A stretch of DNA of 64,000 nt from Vigna angularis. Taxonomy: Eukaryota; Streptophyta; Magnoliopsida; Fabales; Fabaceae. A program made the position numbers and the translations under genes. How positions within the stretch are numbered: position 1 is the first letter of the stretch; the number at the start of each line of letters is the position of its first letter. Under the pieces are notes generated by a model. It was not told where the DNA came from and searched no databases. It saw only the letters and a list, made by a program, of their open reading frames with translations. The stretch covers positions 35,805,029 through 35,869,028 of the forward strand of contig NC_068972.1 of NCBI RefSeq assembly GCF_016808095.1, in the 5' to 3' direction. Of the stretch, positions 1-11,098 are shown one piece after another.

Positions 1-389
1 TGATTCGCTCAATGCACCTGATTCGCAAGGCGAGACAGGACTTGCTCGCACAGCGACACCTCTCGCTATGCGAATTAACTCGCAGAATGCACCAGACTTC
101 AAACCTTTCGCATAGCGCACTTAGGTCACTGTGCGAGAGCCTAGACAGAGACAAACCCCCTAAAACCCCTCATTATACGCCCAATTCGCCTTTCGAATTA
201 AACTGGCAGAGGCTCCAGGCCACCACTAGTCGCACAACGACCAGATTCGCTATGCGAATCACCAAACAGAGAGCAGCACCCTCTAGTCATTCGTACAGCG
301 AACCAGCTCGCACAACGAATGACTCAAATAGAGAGCACCCCCTGCAGGGACTCGCTATGCGAGACCATTCGCATAACGAGTCTGCATAA
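1..389. repeat. Array of short near-palindromic 11-mers (TCGCNNNGCGA) inside the LTR
   Basis: At least nine variants of an 11-base near-palindrome such as TCGCACAGCGA (46-56), TCGCTATGCGA (63-73) and TCGCACAACGA occur at irregular spacing of roughly 15 to 60 bases. The surrounding LTR is otherwise AT-rich. The open frame over this stretch is a by-product of the GC-richer repeat and is not called as a gene. Confidence 0.55.
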
Positions 390-1499
390 TCCGCAGAACG
401 CAAATTCTACAGAATTATGCAACTCACACACCCTTTACCATTTCTAGTCATTTTCCCCAACTTCTAACACCCCTAATTCGTGTTTTATACTTAATTAAAC
501 TTATCTAGATGATCCCAACCCTCCTTACTATCAATCTAGAGTGATTAAGACTCAAATTTAACTCTAAAACACCAATTTCCACAACTTAGGGACCCAAATC
601 CAATTCTACTACTATGAACATGTTTTTGACCATTTTAATGACTCAAACAAGTCACAAATAACCTCCCTATACTGACACAACAAGCTACAAGAGCCCTAGA
701 CTCCTAACTCTCAATTTCCCTATCTCACTTCCTCCAAAGTAAATTGAAACACTCCAAAAACTCTAAATTTTCTATCTAACCAAAGTTATAGCAGATTCCA
801 CACTTCAATTACTTCCAATTTGATCAATTATAACAATTCAAACTCATCCAAATCAATTCCAGACATCACAACACAATTTCATACATTTCAGTTTCAGCAT
901 ATACCAAACCATATACTTAAGACCTAAAATACCACTCCAAAACAGCACACCAAGTTAAATTTCAGCATACATAATATCATACCACAAATTTAATGAAGTA
1001 TTCTAACTCCCATTACCTCAAAGTTGAACTGCCCAGCTCACAAAGACTCCACAACAGTACCTTGAGTGGTGAGAAACCTAAACAGCACCCTACAAACCAC
1101 CATTGGGTGATCAAGAACAGCTCTTAGAGCTAGAGTTTGACAACAAAGTAGAGAAAACGTTCTAGTTACATGCAACTAGCAGAACCGCATGTTCTAGGTT
1201 CCAAAAACAGCGGAGGAAACAAGAAGAACTACTTACCAATCAGAATAAAGAAATTGATCGGTCAAATACGGAACCCTCTACGTTGCGGATACTTGGGCAC
1301 CACCTGATCGGAAATCAAATGGCTCAGAGAGGAGGAATGGTAGAGAGAAGGTAAAGAAAAATCTAAGGAACTGAGTTCTAGAGAGATATAGAATACTTAA
1401 GCTAATGGACTAGGATATTTGAAAAATCTATTTAAAGTCTGGTTCCATTAACGTAATACACATTTTTACTCTTTTAACTCTATTTTTCAGGTTCTCACA
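1..1499 (-). mobile_element. Partial LTR of a Ty3/gypsy (Tekay-like chromovirus) retrotransposon
   Basis: Read on the minus strand, the sequence begins TGTGAGAACCTGAAAAAT (complement of the bases ending at 1499), a standard TG start for a chromovirus LTR. It continues through a leader with frequent CTCT and TTCTT runs and ends at the window edge in a GC-richer block full of TCGC...GCGA words. LTRs of this overall look are common in Vigna and Phaseolus Tekay elements. The other end, the TSD and any coding region lie outside the window, so a complete element, a truncated one or a solo LTR are all possible. Lineage is inferred from LTR style only. Confidence 0.6.
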
Positions 1500-3084
1500 A
1501 GTGACCTATTATAAAATTATTTATGTAATCTTACAAATACAACTATAAATGAAAAGGCAAAAGGAAAGGAAAGGAAAGTTTAACATAATTGTCTTAAGGA
1601 TTAAAGTTTAAAATTACAAGAAAATTGTGAACAATATATCCTTATTATCTGCAGCAAGGTAGAAGATAGTTATAAAATTTCATTGTCTTTGTTTACACTA
1701 AAACTTATCTCAAACATTGTAAATTATAAACATAGAGAGAGCCAATTTAAATTTAAAGTGATTTATGTAACCTACCTTTTAGACATTCTTTCAACACTAA
1801 AGTTATTAGATGATTCAAATTTATTCATAACAAAGTCATTCAGCATTTTTAATAAAGATTTATTAGTGACCAAGTAAAATGAACATTTGTGAACATTCAA
1901 GTATTTACATAACAAAAATGAAAAATGAAAAAAGAGAGTAAAGAAAATAAAAGAAAAGAAAAGACATACAAATTGCACTTTATAATCCCTACATTTGAAT
2001 GGAATAAAATAATTTAAACAAAGAATAATATTACTTTTTATTGTAATAAAAATTCAAATAATACAAAATTTAATATTTTTTATTAAACAACTACTATATT
2101 AATATTTATTCAGTGATTATTAGGTTAATATTTACCAATTAATTAATTATTAGTTATTAATTAGATAAATAATATATTAATTGTTATTAATTAAATAAAT
2201 AATATAAGCAATTTATTATTCATTAGTTAAATAATAAATATATTATTTTTTATTAATTAAATAATTATTAGGTTAATATTACTATTTAAAAAATTAATAA
2301 GTCAATTTTTATTGAAATAAATAATTTACATATTACTATAATATTTGTTAAATAATTTATATATTAATATTTTATTAACTGAATACTTAATAAATTAATA
2401 GTTATTGACTAAATACTTAATAAATTTTATTAAATATATTTCTTCCACTTTTTTATAAAATACACTAAACTTAAACAATGAATCCACTATTAAAATCATA
2501 AAAAGAATGAAGAAATAAAGGAATTTAGAAGTAAAATTAAAAGTGAGACAATACCAGTTATATTTCTTTCAATAAAGGCCAAAACATTAAAAAATACAAA
2601 ACAAAGTTTGTTAAGAGGAAGAATTAAAAAGGTACCATAATAACTTACTCTAAGAACAAACATATTTTTAAAATAGCAAAAAAATATTATATATAAAAAA
2701 GAGAAAGGCACAAAATTTACAAGAACAAAAATTCATAAATAAATTAGGAAAAATAAAATGACAATGACTTTTATATTAACTATTGGAAATACAATGTGAA
2801 TCTATTATTTTTTATGATAACAATAAATAAATAATATAATAATTTTTTATAACAATAAGTAAAAAATAAAAAATTAGATATTATGATTATTATTAAAATG
2901 AAAAATATTATTAAATTTAGAAGGAAAATCAATATTAAAATAATTAAAAAAAGAAATACTCTTTATTAATTTTTATAATACTAGAATTACAAAGTATTTA
3001 AGGAGAAATTATGATAAATTATTATGAAAGCACATAATAAAAGTAAAAGTAGGAACCATGAATTTTTGAAGTCTGAAAATTCAC
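1500..3084. other. AT-rich intergenic stretch without recognisable features
   Basis: Very AT-rich, with short homopolymer and TTAATTA-type runs. I see no coding region, RNA gene, terminal repeat or domain remnant. The few open frames are short and of low complexity. Confidence 0.6.
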
Positions 3085-3653
3085 TTGTTTCCACTAAATA
3101 ACATTAAATTGATATTTTTCCTTGACTTTCTTGCTTCTCATTGCCGTCATACCCGACCCGATCCATCAAATCTTTGGTTTTACCATCGCCCTGCCTGCAG
3201 TTCAAACCTCTCTTTCTGTCGTGTTTTATACGTTTTATTACAAAAAATCTTTTCCCTTCTTCTTCCAAGTCTCCGCCTTTCTCATATTTTCTGCATCCAA
3301 TTCCACGTTTCTTCTTTCCACTCCACTTTTGATCCCATACCCAAAAGGGTCGTGTTTATTTTACCACCACAACCTTGGTTTTTGTGTCTGATTCTATTTC
3401 CATGTTAGAAGAAGTGCAAAGTTTTGTTCTTTAGCTCCAAGTAAAAGTGGTTTTTCGAGATGACTGCTTCAATCTCTACATCAAAGCCATCATTATAGGT
3501 TTTGGGCACTCAAAACTCTTTCTCTTTCTTATGATGTATCTATTTTTTTTATCGGTAGTTCATATTTTATGGTCAATTTGCTTGTATATATCATGTTTGA
3601 TGTAATTTGTGAATGAATTTAGAGTCCTTCTGACTTGCCACTGTATTACTGTT
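3085..3653 (+). promoter_or_regulatory. Promoter and 5' leader of GNTII, possibly with a leader intron
   Basis: A pyrimidine-rich stretch (about 3090-3400) upstream of the GNTII start looks like a plant 5' untranslated leader. A plausible leader intron would run from a donor near 3439 (CCAAGTAAAAG) to an acceptor near 3621 (GAATTTAG). A GTG codon at 3609 extends the frame upstream without homology and is not used. The TSS and leader intron are inference. Confidence 0.35.
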
Positions 3654-4952
3654 ATGGCTGCTAACAAGAAACCCCGCCTTAGACTTAGAGATGTGGCCTT
3701 GTGCCGCCTGTTATCTGTGGTGTTTGTTACTTTATGTGGAGTTTTGCTTCTGGTCTTTCTTCTTGCATCAAATTCAACATCAACAACAATTGTGACTCAT
3801 GATACTGACAATGTTGATGCATACCATCATGACTTGAAGTTTGAGAAGTGGCATGATCTACCCCAACAGAGTGACTTGTCACTTAGATTGGAAAAGATAA
3901 ATGGGTTGCCTCCAAGAAACTTGGATTTGTATCCGACTCTTGCGAAGGATCATATCATTGTTGTTCTGTATGTTCACAACCGGCCTCAGTATCTTAAGGT
4001 GGTTGTTGAGAGCCTTTCTCATGTGGTGGGGATCGGCGAGACCTTACTAATTGTTAGTCATGATGGGTACTTTGAGAAGATGAACAAGATCATTGAGGGT
4101 ATCAGGTTTTGCCAAGTTAAACAGATATATGCACCCTATTCACCCCATTTGTTTTCTGATAGTTTTCCTGGAGTTTCGGCTGATGACTGCAAGGATAAGG
4201 ATGATGCCACAGTAAAGCATTGCAAAGGGAATCCTGATCAGTACGGAAACCATCGCACACCAAAGATTGTATCGCTGAAGCATCATTGGTGGTGGATGAT
4301 GAACACAGTGTGGGATGGTTTGAGAGAAACGAGGGATCATTCTGGTCATATTCTTTTCATTGAAGAAGACCACTTCATATTTCCCAATGCCTATCGCAAC
4401 TTGCAGATTCTAACTTCGTTGAAGCCTAAGAAATGTCCTGATTGTTATGCTGCTAATTTAGCACCTTCTGATGTGAACTCTAGAGGTGAAGGGTGGGCAA
4501 CTTTGATTGCTGAGAGAATGGGAAATGTGGGTTACTCTTTCAATAGAACTGTTTGGAAGAAAATACACAATAAGGCTAGAGAGTTTTGTTTTTTTGATGA
4601 CTATAATTGGGATATCACAATGTGGGCAACTGTTTATCCTTCATTTGGTAGTCCTGTTTACTCATTACGAGGTCCTAGGACAAGTGCTGTTCATTTTGGG
4701 AAATGTGGCTTGCATCAGGGTCAGGGGGAGAATAAGGCTTGCATGGACAATGGCATGGTGAACATTAATGTAGAACAGCCTGACACAGTTTCTAACATTG
4801 AATTAGATTGGAATGTCCACACATATGAGAATCAACCTGGTTATAAAGCAGGGTTTAAAGGCTGGGGAGGTTGGGGGGATCATAGAGATCGTCACTTATG
4901 TCTGAGTTTTGCCAACATGTACCAATCTACACGCATTGCCTCACCTATGTAA
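3654..4952 (+). CDS. GNTII: Alpha-1,6-mannosyl-glycoprotein 2-beta-N-acetylglucosaminyltransferase (GnT-II)
   Basis: Intronless 432-residue protein, the usual size for plant GnT-II (glycosyltransferase family 16). The enzyme transfers GlcNAc from UDP-GlcNAc to the alpha-1,6 mannose arm in the Golgi to make complex N-glycans. Type II membrane topology is visible: a short basic tail (residues 1-15), one membrane anchor at about 16-38, a Ser/Thr-rich stem, then the lumenal domain. Family landmarks include VVLYVHNRPQYL, NPDQYGNHR, the metal-site block FIEEDHF (EED at about 237-239) and a Cys-rich C-terminal half with FGKCGLHQG. Start: the ATG at 3654 gives MAANKKPRLR, matching the short cytoplasmic tail of the family. 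No frameshift or stop is seen, so it should be functional. No related gene lies next to it. Confidence 0.95.
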   Translation: MAANKKPRLRLRDVALCRLLSVVFVTLCGVLLLVFLLASNSTSTTIVTHDTDNVDAYHHDLKFEKWHDLPQQSDLSLRLEKINGLPPRNLDLYPTLAKDHIIVVLYVHNRPQYLKVVVESLSHVVGIGETLLIVSHDGYFEKMNKIIEGIRFCQVKQIYAPYSPHLFSDSFPGVSADDCKDKDDATVKHCKGNPDQYGNHRTPKIVSLKHHWWWMMNTVWDGLRETRDHSGHILFIEEDHFIFPNAYRNLQILTSLKPKKCPDCYAANLAPSDVNSRGEGWATLIAERMGNVGYSFNRTVWKKIHNKAREFCFFDDYNWDITMWATVYPSFGSPVYSLRGPRTSAVHFGKCGLHQGQGENKACMDNGMVNINVEQPDTVSNIELDWNVHTYENQPGYKAGFKGWGGWGDHRDRHLCLSFANMYQSTRIASPM

Positions 4953-5224
4953 GAGTTAGTTTTTCTTGCTGCTGCATCTCTTCTCTCTTTTTTGTTTGTT
5001 GTTAAGATATCTTGTGAGAAGATTAGGTTTTAAACACACGAATTGATATTAGACATTCATAGAGGTGTTAGGGTTGTTGATCACTTAGACAGACATCATT
5101 GAATCTTGTGTACTGGTTGTAACATTGAATGGATAATCATTAATATTGGTTGTTCCTAATATGAAGGAAGCCTTTGTATTACGTGAACTACTCTCTCACT
5201 CTCTCTGTCTATGTGTTAAGTTAT

Positions 5225-5230
5225 AATAAA
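5225..5230 (+). terminator. Candidate polyadenylation signal of GNTII
   Basis: AATAAA lies about 270 bases after the GNTII stop, within a normal plant 3' UTR length, followed by T-rich sequence. Plant poly(A) signals are loose, so this is only a candidate. Confidence 0.3.
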
Positions 5231-5234
5231 GTGC

Positions 5235-6580
5235 ATGTTTTTGGCCTTTGAGAATTTTAGTTTTCTGTATTTGTTTCCTACCATGTTTCAGAAACATGAA
5301 AGTAAGATTTATACGCTTCATTGTATTTTTGTTCGTCACTTTGCCGTGAGCTCAAGGATTCAGCCAAACACTGGATTCTACTTTTATTTGTAAGCTAAAC
5401 AGATGGGGTTATATTACTATTGATGTTTGAACACATAACATATGGATTCAATCATTGATGTCATTGATACTCGGCATGATAAGCATGCCAAATGTAAAAT
5501 ACCACATAAATGCTTCTAATTTTGCTGTTGACTCAAACACTGGAACAGTTCAATTGTGTGTACTTAAGATGGACAGGAATGTGTAAGCACAAAATGTAAC
5601 TTAATAAAGAGCATCAATTTTGTTTATCATTGCCTCAACAGTGTTACCTAAGAAATAAAAAGTGACAAGTTTTTATAGAAAATTACACTCTTTAACACTG
5701 AAATTTTATGCTGTTTGTGGAAGATAGAACATTCTTTTGCTGTTAAATAAAACTGGAGGCTACATTTTATTAGTTCAACCAGTTTTCATTAATTTCTTCA
5801 AGTTTTTCAAGTTGTACTATGCATACAAGTTATTCATTGGCATTGTGGCTTAACAATTTTTAAGGGCATATGCATTAAATATCAAGTTTAAAATCATTGA
5901 GTTGAGATGTAAATAAATGGGTTGTCAGCATGCAGAAAAGGGTTGACAGATGTTATACGTTGAGATTTGGTCTTGAAAGTTGTTGAGTGAAAAATTTGAA
6001 TGTTCTAAGTAAAGTTAAACTTGATATGCTATCTGACATTTGTGTCTGAAAGTTAGTTATGAGAGATGTCAAGAGATTTTAGTTATGCAGAGAGCAATGT
6101 TATTTATTCGGAAATAGTTTCACTCAAATTGTTATTATTTGACAAGTTCATGTTGAACACCGGTTTTAGATTTTTGTTATTCTAAAGTTCTATTTCTTTT
6201 GTGATCTGCTTGATTTTTTTGTAAATCCCATTCAAATTCTCCTTCGTAGAAGACATATCTAGCCGTTAGATGGTATTTTGATAAGGAATATTTAAAGGGT
6301 AATTTATTTTTATTAATAATTTGAAATGTTTTATGATAAATTATATTGTTTGGATAATTTTAAAAGAAATTGAAATTGTGAAAAATTATAAGAGTAATTT
6401 CACGAATTAAAATTAAAGAATTTCATATTTATAAAAAAGGTAAGTATTTTAAGTTATTCGTGCTTCCCTTTCTCTTATCTATATTTCTTTTATACTTTCT
6501 TCATGGTTTGACTTGATTTTAGTTGGGACATCATCAATTCAAATCAAATCACAACACCTTAACTTGATTGATATCAAGCA
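5235..6580. other. Intergenic stretch, nothing recognised
   Basis: No long open frame, domain remnant, terminal repeat or RNA gene was recognised. Composition is ordinary AT-rich plant intergenic DNA. Confidence 0.5.
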
Positions 6581-6589
6581 TTGTCACTT

Positions 6590-7030
6590 TGATATTTTTT
6601 TAATTGGTATTGGTGGTACTTTCTTTAATCATGGTTATTTTTCAGATAATATCGTTAGGTTTGTTTTTATTTTTTATTTTTTTGCCAATGTTAGTTTTTT
6701 TTTTTGTTTTTTGTTTTTTGCCAACATCAATGGTGCATTTTGGTTAATGTGAAAATATATATTTTTTTCTGTTGGGGTTATTTTCTGACCAATGTTAACT
6801 ATAGTTGTTTATTTAACTATAGTAAGACTTTTTTGTATTAACACTGGTAGGATTATTTCTCAATCAATGTTAGTAAGGTTTTTCTATTGACCAATTGTTT
6901 TTAACCAATGTAAGTAAATATTTTTCAATCAATATTGATAAGAGTTATTTTTTGGTGGAATGTTTTCTTCACTTATATAAGCCAAGGTTATTTCTGAATT
7001 AATGTTACTCAAAGTTTTCTTTACTAATGT
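6590..7030. repeat. Degenerate repeat array with core CCAATGTTAGTA
   Basis: The core (A/G/C)CCAATGTTAGTA or a variant recurs about ten times, for example near 6682, 6788, 6862, 6902, 6928 and 7000, separated by T-rich spacers. Similar short interspersed arrays occur in sub-terminal regions of plant DNA transposons, but no terminal inverted repeats were found, so the parent element is unknown. The open frame at 6513-6752 is low complexity and not called. Confidence 0.45.
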
Positions 7031-7923
7031 CCATAATACTATTTTTCAAATACATGTTAATTATATTTTTTTTTTACATCTTTCATGGATTTTAATTTGT
7101 CAATGTACATATGGATTTTATGTTAATTATATAAGGGTTTTTTTAGCCCCAAAGTTTCCTTTTAAAGGGAGATTTCTTCACGTACCTCCATATATTTAAA
7201 AAGTTTCAATTTTTTTAGTGTATATTTATAATTATATAATTTATTATGTAATTTTTATTATTTATTTTAAATTGTATAATTCGAAATATATATTTTTATT
7301 TTAAATTTAAGATTATATAATTCAAAATATGAATTTTATATCTCAAATTATATAATTTATATATATTTTGAATTGTATAAATAAGAATACGAAATAAAAA
7401 ATATATTTCAAATTATATAATCAAAAGGTAAGATAAATAAAATTCATTTAAAGTGCAGAGTTTTCATGGTTCATAGGTGAATGTTGCAGGTGAATCAGTC
7501 TCTCCAAGTCTTAGTTTCAGTCTCAAGGCCACTTCCTGGACTAAAGTCAAATGAGTATTACCAATAGAAGGTGGAATGTCATATTATTCGTTTATATCAT
7601 GAAAGTTATAGACGCATCCTATATGTTATTACTAATTATAAAAAGTGAATAATACATCTGGTTTCTACAAAATTGAGTTTACTTAACAGAATTTTCTTGA
7701 AAAGAGAAGGTTAATTATTTATTCTATGCTATTTATACAACAATTGTCAAGAAATTCATGATAATTATTGTAATGAAACTCTTGATAACTTGAATAGAAT
7801 AATGCAACTGGAAATTCAAGATCTCGAATTATTATATTTTTGACAAACGTGGAAGCAAAATAAACTTGAGATATTCCAAAGGCAAAAAGACTGCCTCCAA
7901 AAGAAGGTTTTTCCTATACATAT
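7031..7923. other. AT-rich intergenic stretch downstream of the receptor-like-protein remnant
   Basis: Nearly pure A/T between about 7200 and 7440, then ordinary sequence that would form the 3' flank of the minus-strand remnant at 7924-8318. No other feature recognised. Confidence 0.5.
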
Positions 7924-8318
7924 TTATCTCAAACCTTGCCAACTGCATTGCAAGGATTTTATTCTTCTCACCATCTCATCAATGCATTGGCAGTGTGCAT
8001 GTCTCCAACTCCTGCTCATGAATAAGCTTCCAATGACAACCCAAAATCCAATAGCATAGCCAATTGCTATGACAAAGTAAAACCAGATTTTCTCCAGTTT
8101 ATCCTCATTGCCATTTTCATTTTGCTCTTCAACTTCAAGGCCATGTTGGGAATCATCAAGAAAACACTCATTTGCCAGTGGAGGTCCACAGAGAAAAGGG
8201 TTGCCAGCATAAATAAAATCATCATCAAGAGTTGTCAACTGGGTTGCTTTGGGAATCGGACCTGAAAGGTTGTTGCAGGACAGATTTAAGTGGCTCAACG
8301 AAGTTAAACTAGATATGC
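7924..8318 (-). pseudogene. 3' remnant of an LRR receptor-like protein (RLP) gene
   Basis: The minus-strand frame encodes only the C-terminal end of a Cf/EIX-type receptor-like protein: a last LRR (SLTSLSHLNLSCNNLSGPIP), the C-terminal cap with GNPFLCGPPL and a paired Cys, an acidic juxtamembrane stretch rich in Glu and Asn, a hydrophobic membrane helix (IWFYFVIAIGYAIGFWVVIG) and a short basic cytoplasmic tail without a kinase. Full-length family members are about 900 or more residues. The LRR reading frame runs without a break into base 8318 and is cut exactly where the retrotransposon LTR begins at 8319. The missing 5' part is not found beyond that element (14369 onward). In plants these proteins sense apoplastic elicitors; this copy cannot. 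Confidence 0.85.
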
Positions 8319-8659
8319 TGATAGGATCTAATGAGAGGTTATAACGGGTAATAGATGCAGAAAATAGGAATTAATTGGTTGGGTAGTTAGAAGTGAGTTT
8401 CCTAAGAAGATAAGAGGGGTCTAGTAGAGAGAACAATTTTGAGTATTCATTTGTATAGACAGGTCTTGGACCTTGTGAGGGGATTAGGCTTTCGTTAGGC
8501 CTCCGAGGGGGATTAGGCCTCCATTAGTGCTATCTGTGTACATTCTATCAGTATGAATAACAGTAGCTCATTCTATCATTGTTCTTTTGCTTGTTGTGAG
8601 GGTGTGAGTGAGGGTGTGAGTGATTGTCTGAGTTAGGTTTCATACCCAAGAACCTAACA
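8319..8659 (+). repeat. 5' LTR of the outer gypsy element
   Basis: 341 bp, TGATAGGATC...CCTAACA. The first 150 bases match the truncated 3' LTR at 14200 closely, with small indels. It is followed by TTGATCTGACC, a poor match to the initiator-Met primer site, suggesting decay. Confidence 0.8.
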
Positions 8660-9394
8660 AATTGATCTGACCTGCCAAATCCAAATTGGAGAAAAATGAA
8701 GGACAGAATCGACGGAAGATTGAATGTAATGGAGGGTCAGATAGAAGCAGTGGAAATCGCGGTGGATAGAATGAAGGCCGAGACAGCGGCATTACGCCAA
8801 GATTCGGCGGCGATTAGGAAAGATTTGCAAGAAGTCATGCGAATCTTGGGAGGAAGGACTCAGGACCAGGAAGGGCTATCGGACGGAAGTCAGGCGTCCG
8901 TCAACGAACATCGGAGGGCGAGGTGGGAAGACGAAGGAGGCAGGGAAGTCGAACGTACCGAGGGGAAAAACAATGGGCAGAAACGGGTGGAGCTGCCCGT
9001 CTTCGAGGGGATCGATCCGCTGAACTGGATCAATCGCGCAAAGAAATTCTTCGAGTTACAAGGGGTATCGGAGGACGAGAAGGTCCAATTAGCATACATA
9101 AGTATGGAGGGTAGCGCGGGGTACTGGTTCCATTCTGGAGGGAGAAGGCCAAGAACCGTTCTTGGGCAGGATTGAAGGATGAGTTGGTGGTAAGGTTTGG
9201 AACCATTGTTGAGCGTTTGGCGGCATCAAAACAGACGGGGACGGTGGACGAGTATGTACAATACCTCAAGATATGGGCGGGTCGAACGAAGAGGGTGTCA
9301 GACGAGCAACTGTTAGGATATTTTCATGCAGGATTGCAAGAGGACATCCGAATAAAGTCCGATTGCATGACCCCCAAGAATTGATGGTGGCGAT

Positions 9395-10785
9395 TGATAA
9401 CGGTTGATTTCACCGTTATTTGGGATTCAATTTTGATAATAAATGCACTCTTTTTGACTTAGAAACTTGCTGGATCTCTTGGTTTTAGCTTATTTTTGTG
9501 AATAAGAGAGTTGAGGTTATACTTAAGGATTTTATCACTAAATTTCCTTGATTTTGTAGGAAATTGGAATGAATTGGAAGAGGAGTTAAAATATTAAGGA
9601 GTTGGAACCTAGAAAGGACAGAAAGAGCACCAGAAGATAAGGCTGCAGAAGGTCGTAGGACGCTTGGGCGCCCTTTTCTGGGGCCCTGGGCGCTAGTTGT
9701 CTCGCAACCACGCTTGGGTGCCCTTTTTTGGGGCCCTAAGCGCTAGAGGCCTTGCATCCACGCTTGGGCGCCTTTCCAGGGGTGCGGAGGCCCAGACTTC
9801 GAGTACCGCTTCACGCATGGGCATCCCTCCTGGGGCGTTGAGCGCCACTTCTCTCGCAAGCTCGCCTGGGCGCCTTAAGTAGGGGCGCTGAGCGCTGACG
9901 ACGTTGGCCCATGATCCAATTCAGCTTTATTTAAGGACTTGCACGTTCTAGAGGGGGTATCTTTTGACAGAAGGGACGCAAATTCAAACTTTTTTTACTC
10001 TCTAGAGGTAGAATTGGATGCGGAAGCTCTCATCTTCGGCTTTTAGGGTTTATCTTTCATTCTCATTCCATTGTACATCTAGTTTCTCCATGACAATAGA
10101 GAACTAAATTCATTTGTTGTTGGGGAAGATGTAACCTTTAAACTCTCATGTATTTGAATTGATTCTGATTTATATATGCTTCTCTCATTAATTGTTAGGG
10201 TTATTCTCCTTTGCTCTATGCTTGTTATGTTTAACTCATTCATGGCATGATTTTTGGTTTTCTTTGTTATTGACAAATACTTAGAAACCTAAAACTGGAG
10301 AATTTCTCCCAAGGGAACTATTGCCTAGACATAGGGATAAAACGATTGGTTGTCTTAAGCTTTCGTTTGTAATGCATAATTAATTATTAGGGATGCAAGA
10401 CATTGTGGTCTAGTAATTAAGGATAAGCTTTTTTTTTCGAGACATCGGGTTCTAAGTAATTTAGAAAGTGACATTGACATTTAATAAAGAAGAAGAATTC
10501 TTATATGCATGAGAGTGATTAGGTGAAATCTAAACCACAACAACATTATCATCTCATATTATCAACTTCATCCATTCATTCTAGTGTTTAGCTCAATTGA
10601 TCAATTTGCATTCATATTTACTTTTGTTGCATTTGCATTTAAAAACCAACAAAATATCTTTCCAGTCGTAATTAGTTAAGTAATTACACAATTGTCTAGT
10701 GTCGTGGGTCTTCTGGGATACGATACTTGGTCTTACCATTTTATATTACTTGATACGATTCGGTACACTTGCCGATGTGTTAACA
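9395..10785 (+). repeat. 5' LTR of the nested Athila element
   Basis: 1391 bp from TGATAACGGTTGATTT to TGTTAACA. It contains an unusually GC-rich block (about 9660-9900), a TATA-like leader and a long U5 region. Bases 10410-10785 correspond to the 3' LTR remnant at 12951-13291, apart from a 35-base deletion in the latter near 13277. Confidence 0.88.
9660..9900 (+). repeat. GC-rich degenerate minisatellite within the Athila LTR
   Basis: Four or five diverged units of roughly 45 to 60 bases share the words CGCTTGGGCGCC, GGGGC(C/G) and GGCGCT followed by CTCGCA. GC content is far above the surrounding DNA. The short open frame here is explained by the repeat. Confidence 0.6.
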
Positions 10786-10791
10786 AGTTTT

Positions 10792-10809
10792 TGGCACCGT
10801 TGCCGGGGA
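10792..10809 (+). promoter_or_regulatory. Primer-binding site of the Athila element
   Basis: TGGCACCGTTGCCGGGGA lies seven bases after the LTR end. It matches the conserved Athila/Calypso site (TGGCGCCGTTGCCGGGGA, tRNA-Asp type) with one change. Confidence 0.85.
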
Positions 10810-11098
10810 CTCGTGGTTTAAACTATACTTTTGTGTGATTCTTAACCAATTAGACTTTATTTTTTATTGTTTTTAATTTTTGTTTTTATCTGTTGGTGCT
10901 AATTGGGTGCTCTAGTGTTTTGTTCTCTAGTGTATGTAGGGTACAATTCGTACTAGAAGCACGAAAATTTCTGAACCTCTTCTTACAGGTCTGGATAGAA
11001 GTAGAGGAAGAAGGAGAAAAAGGATTTCTAGAGAACTTTTCCCTTCTCCTGAGACTCATCAACAACCTTTCACATTATCTGACCAGGAGACAGGAGAT

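Noticed and set aside
3085..3408. Overlapping plus-strand frames before GNTII
   Set aside because: Three frames are open at once in a pyrimidine-rich leader, with no homology; more likely 5' UTR.
3609..3653. N-terminal extension of GNTII from a GTG codon
   Set aside because: No ATG, no homology, and the ATG at 3654 gives the expected short cytoplasmic tail.
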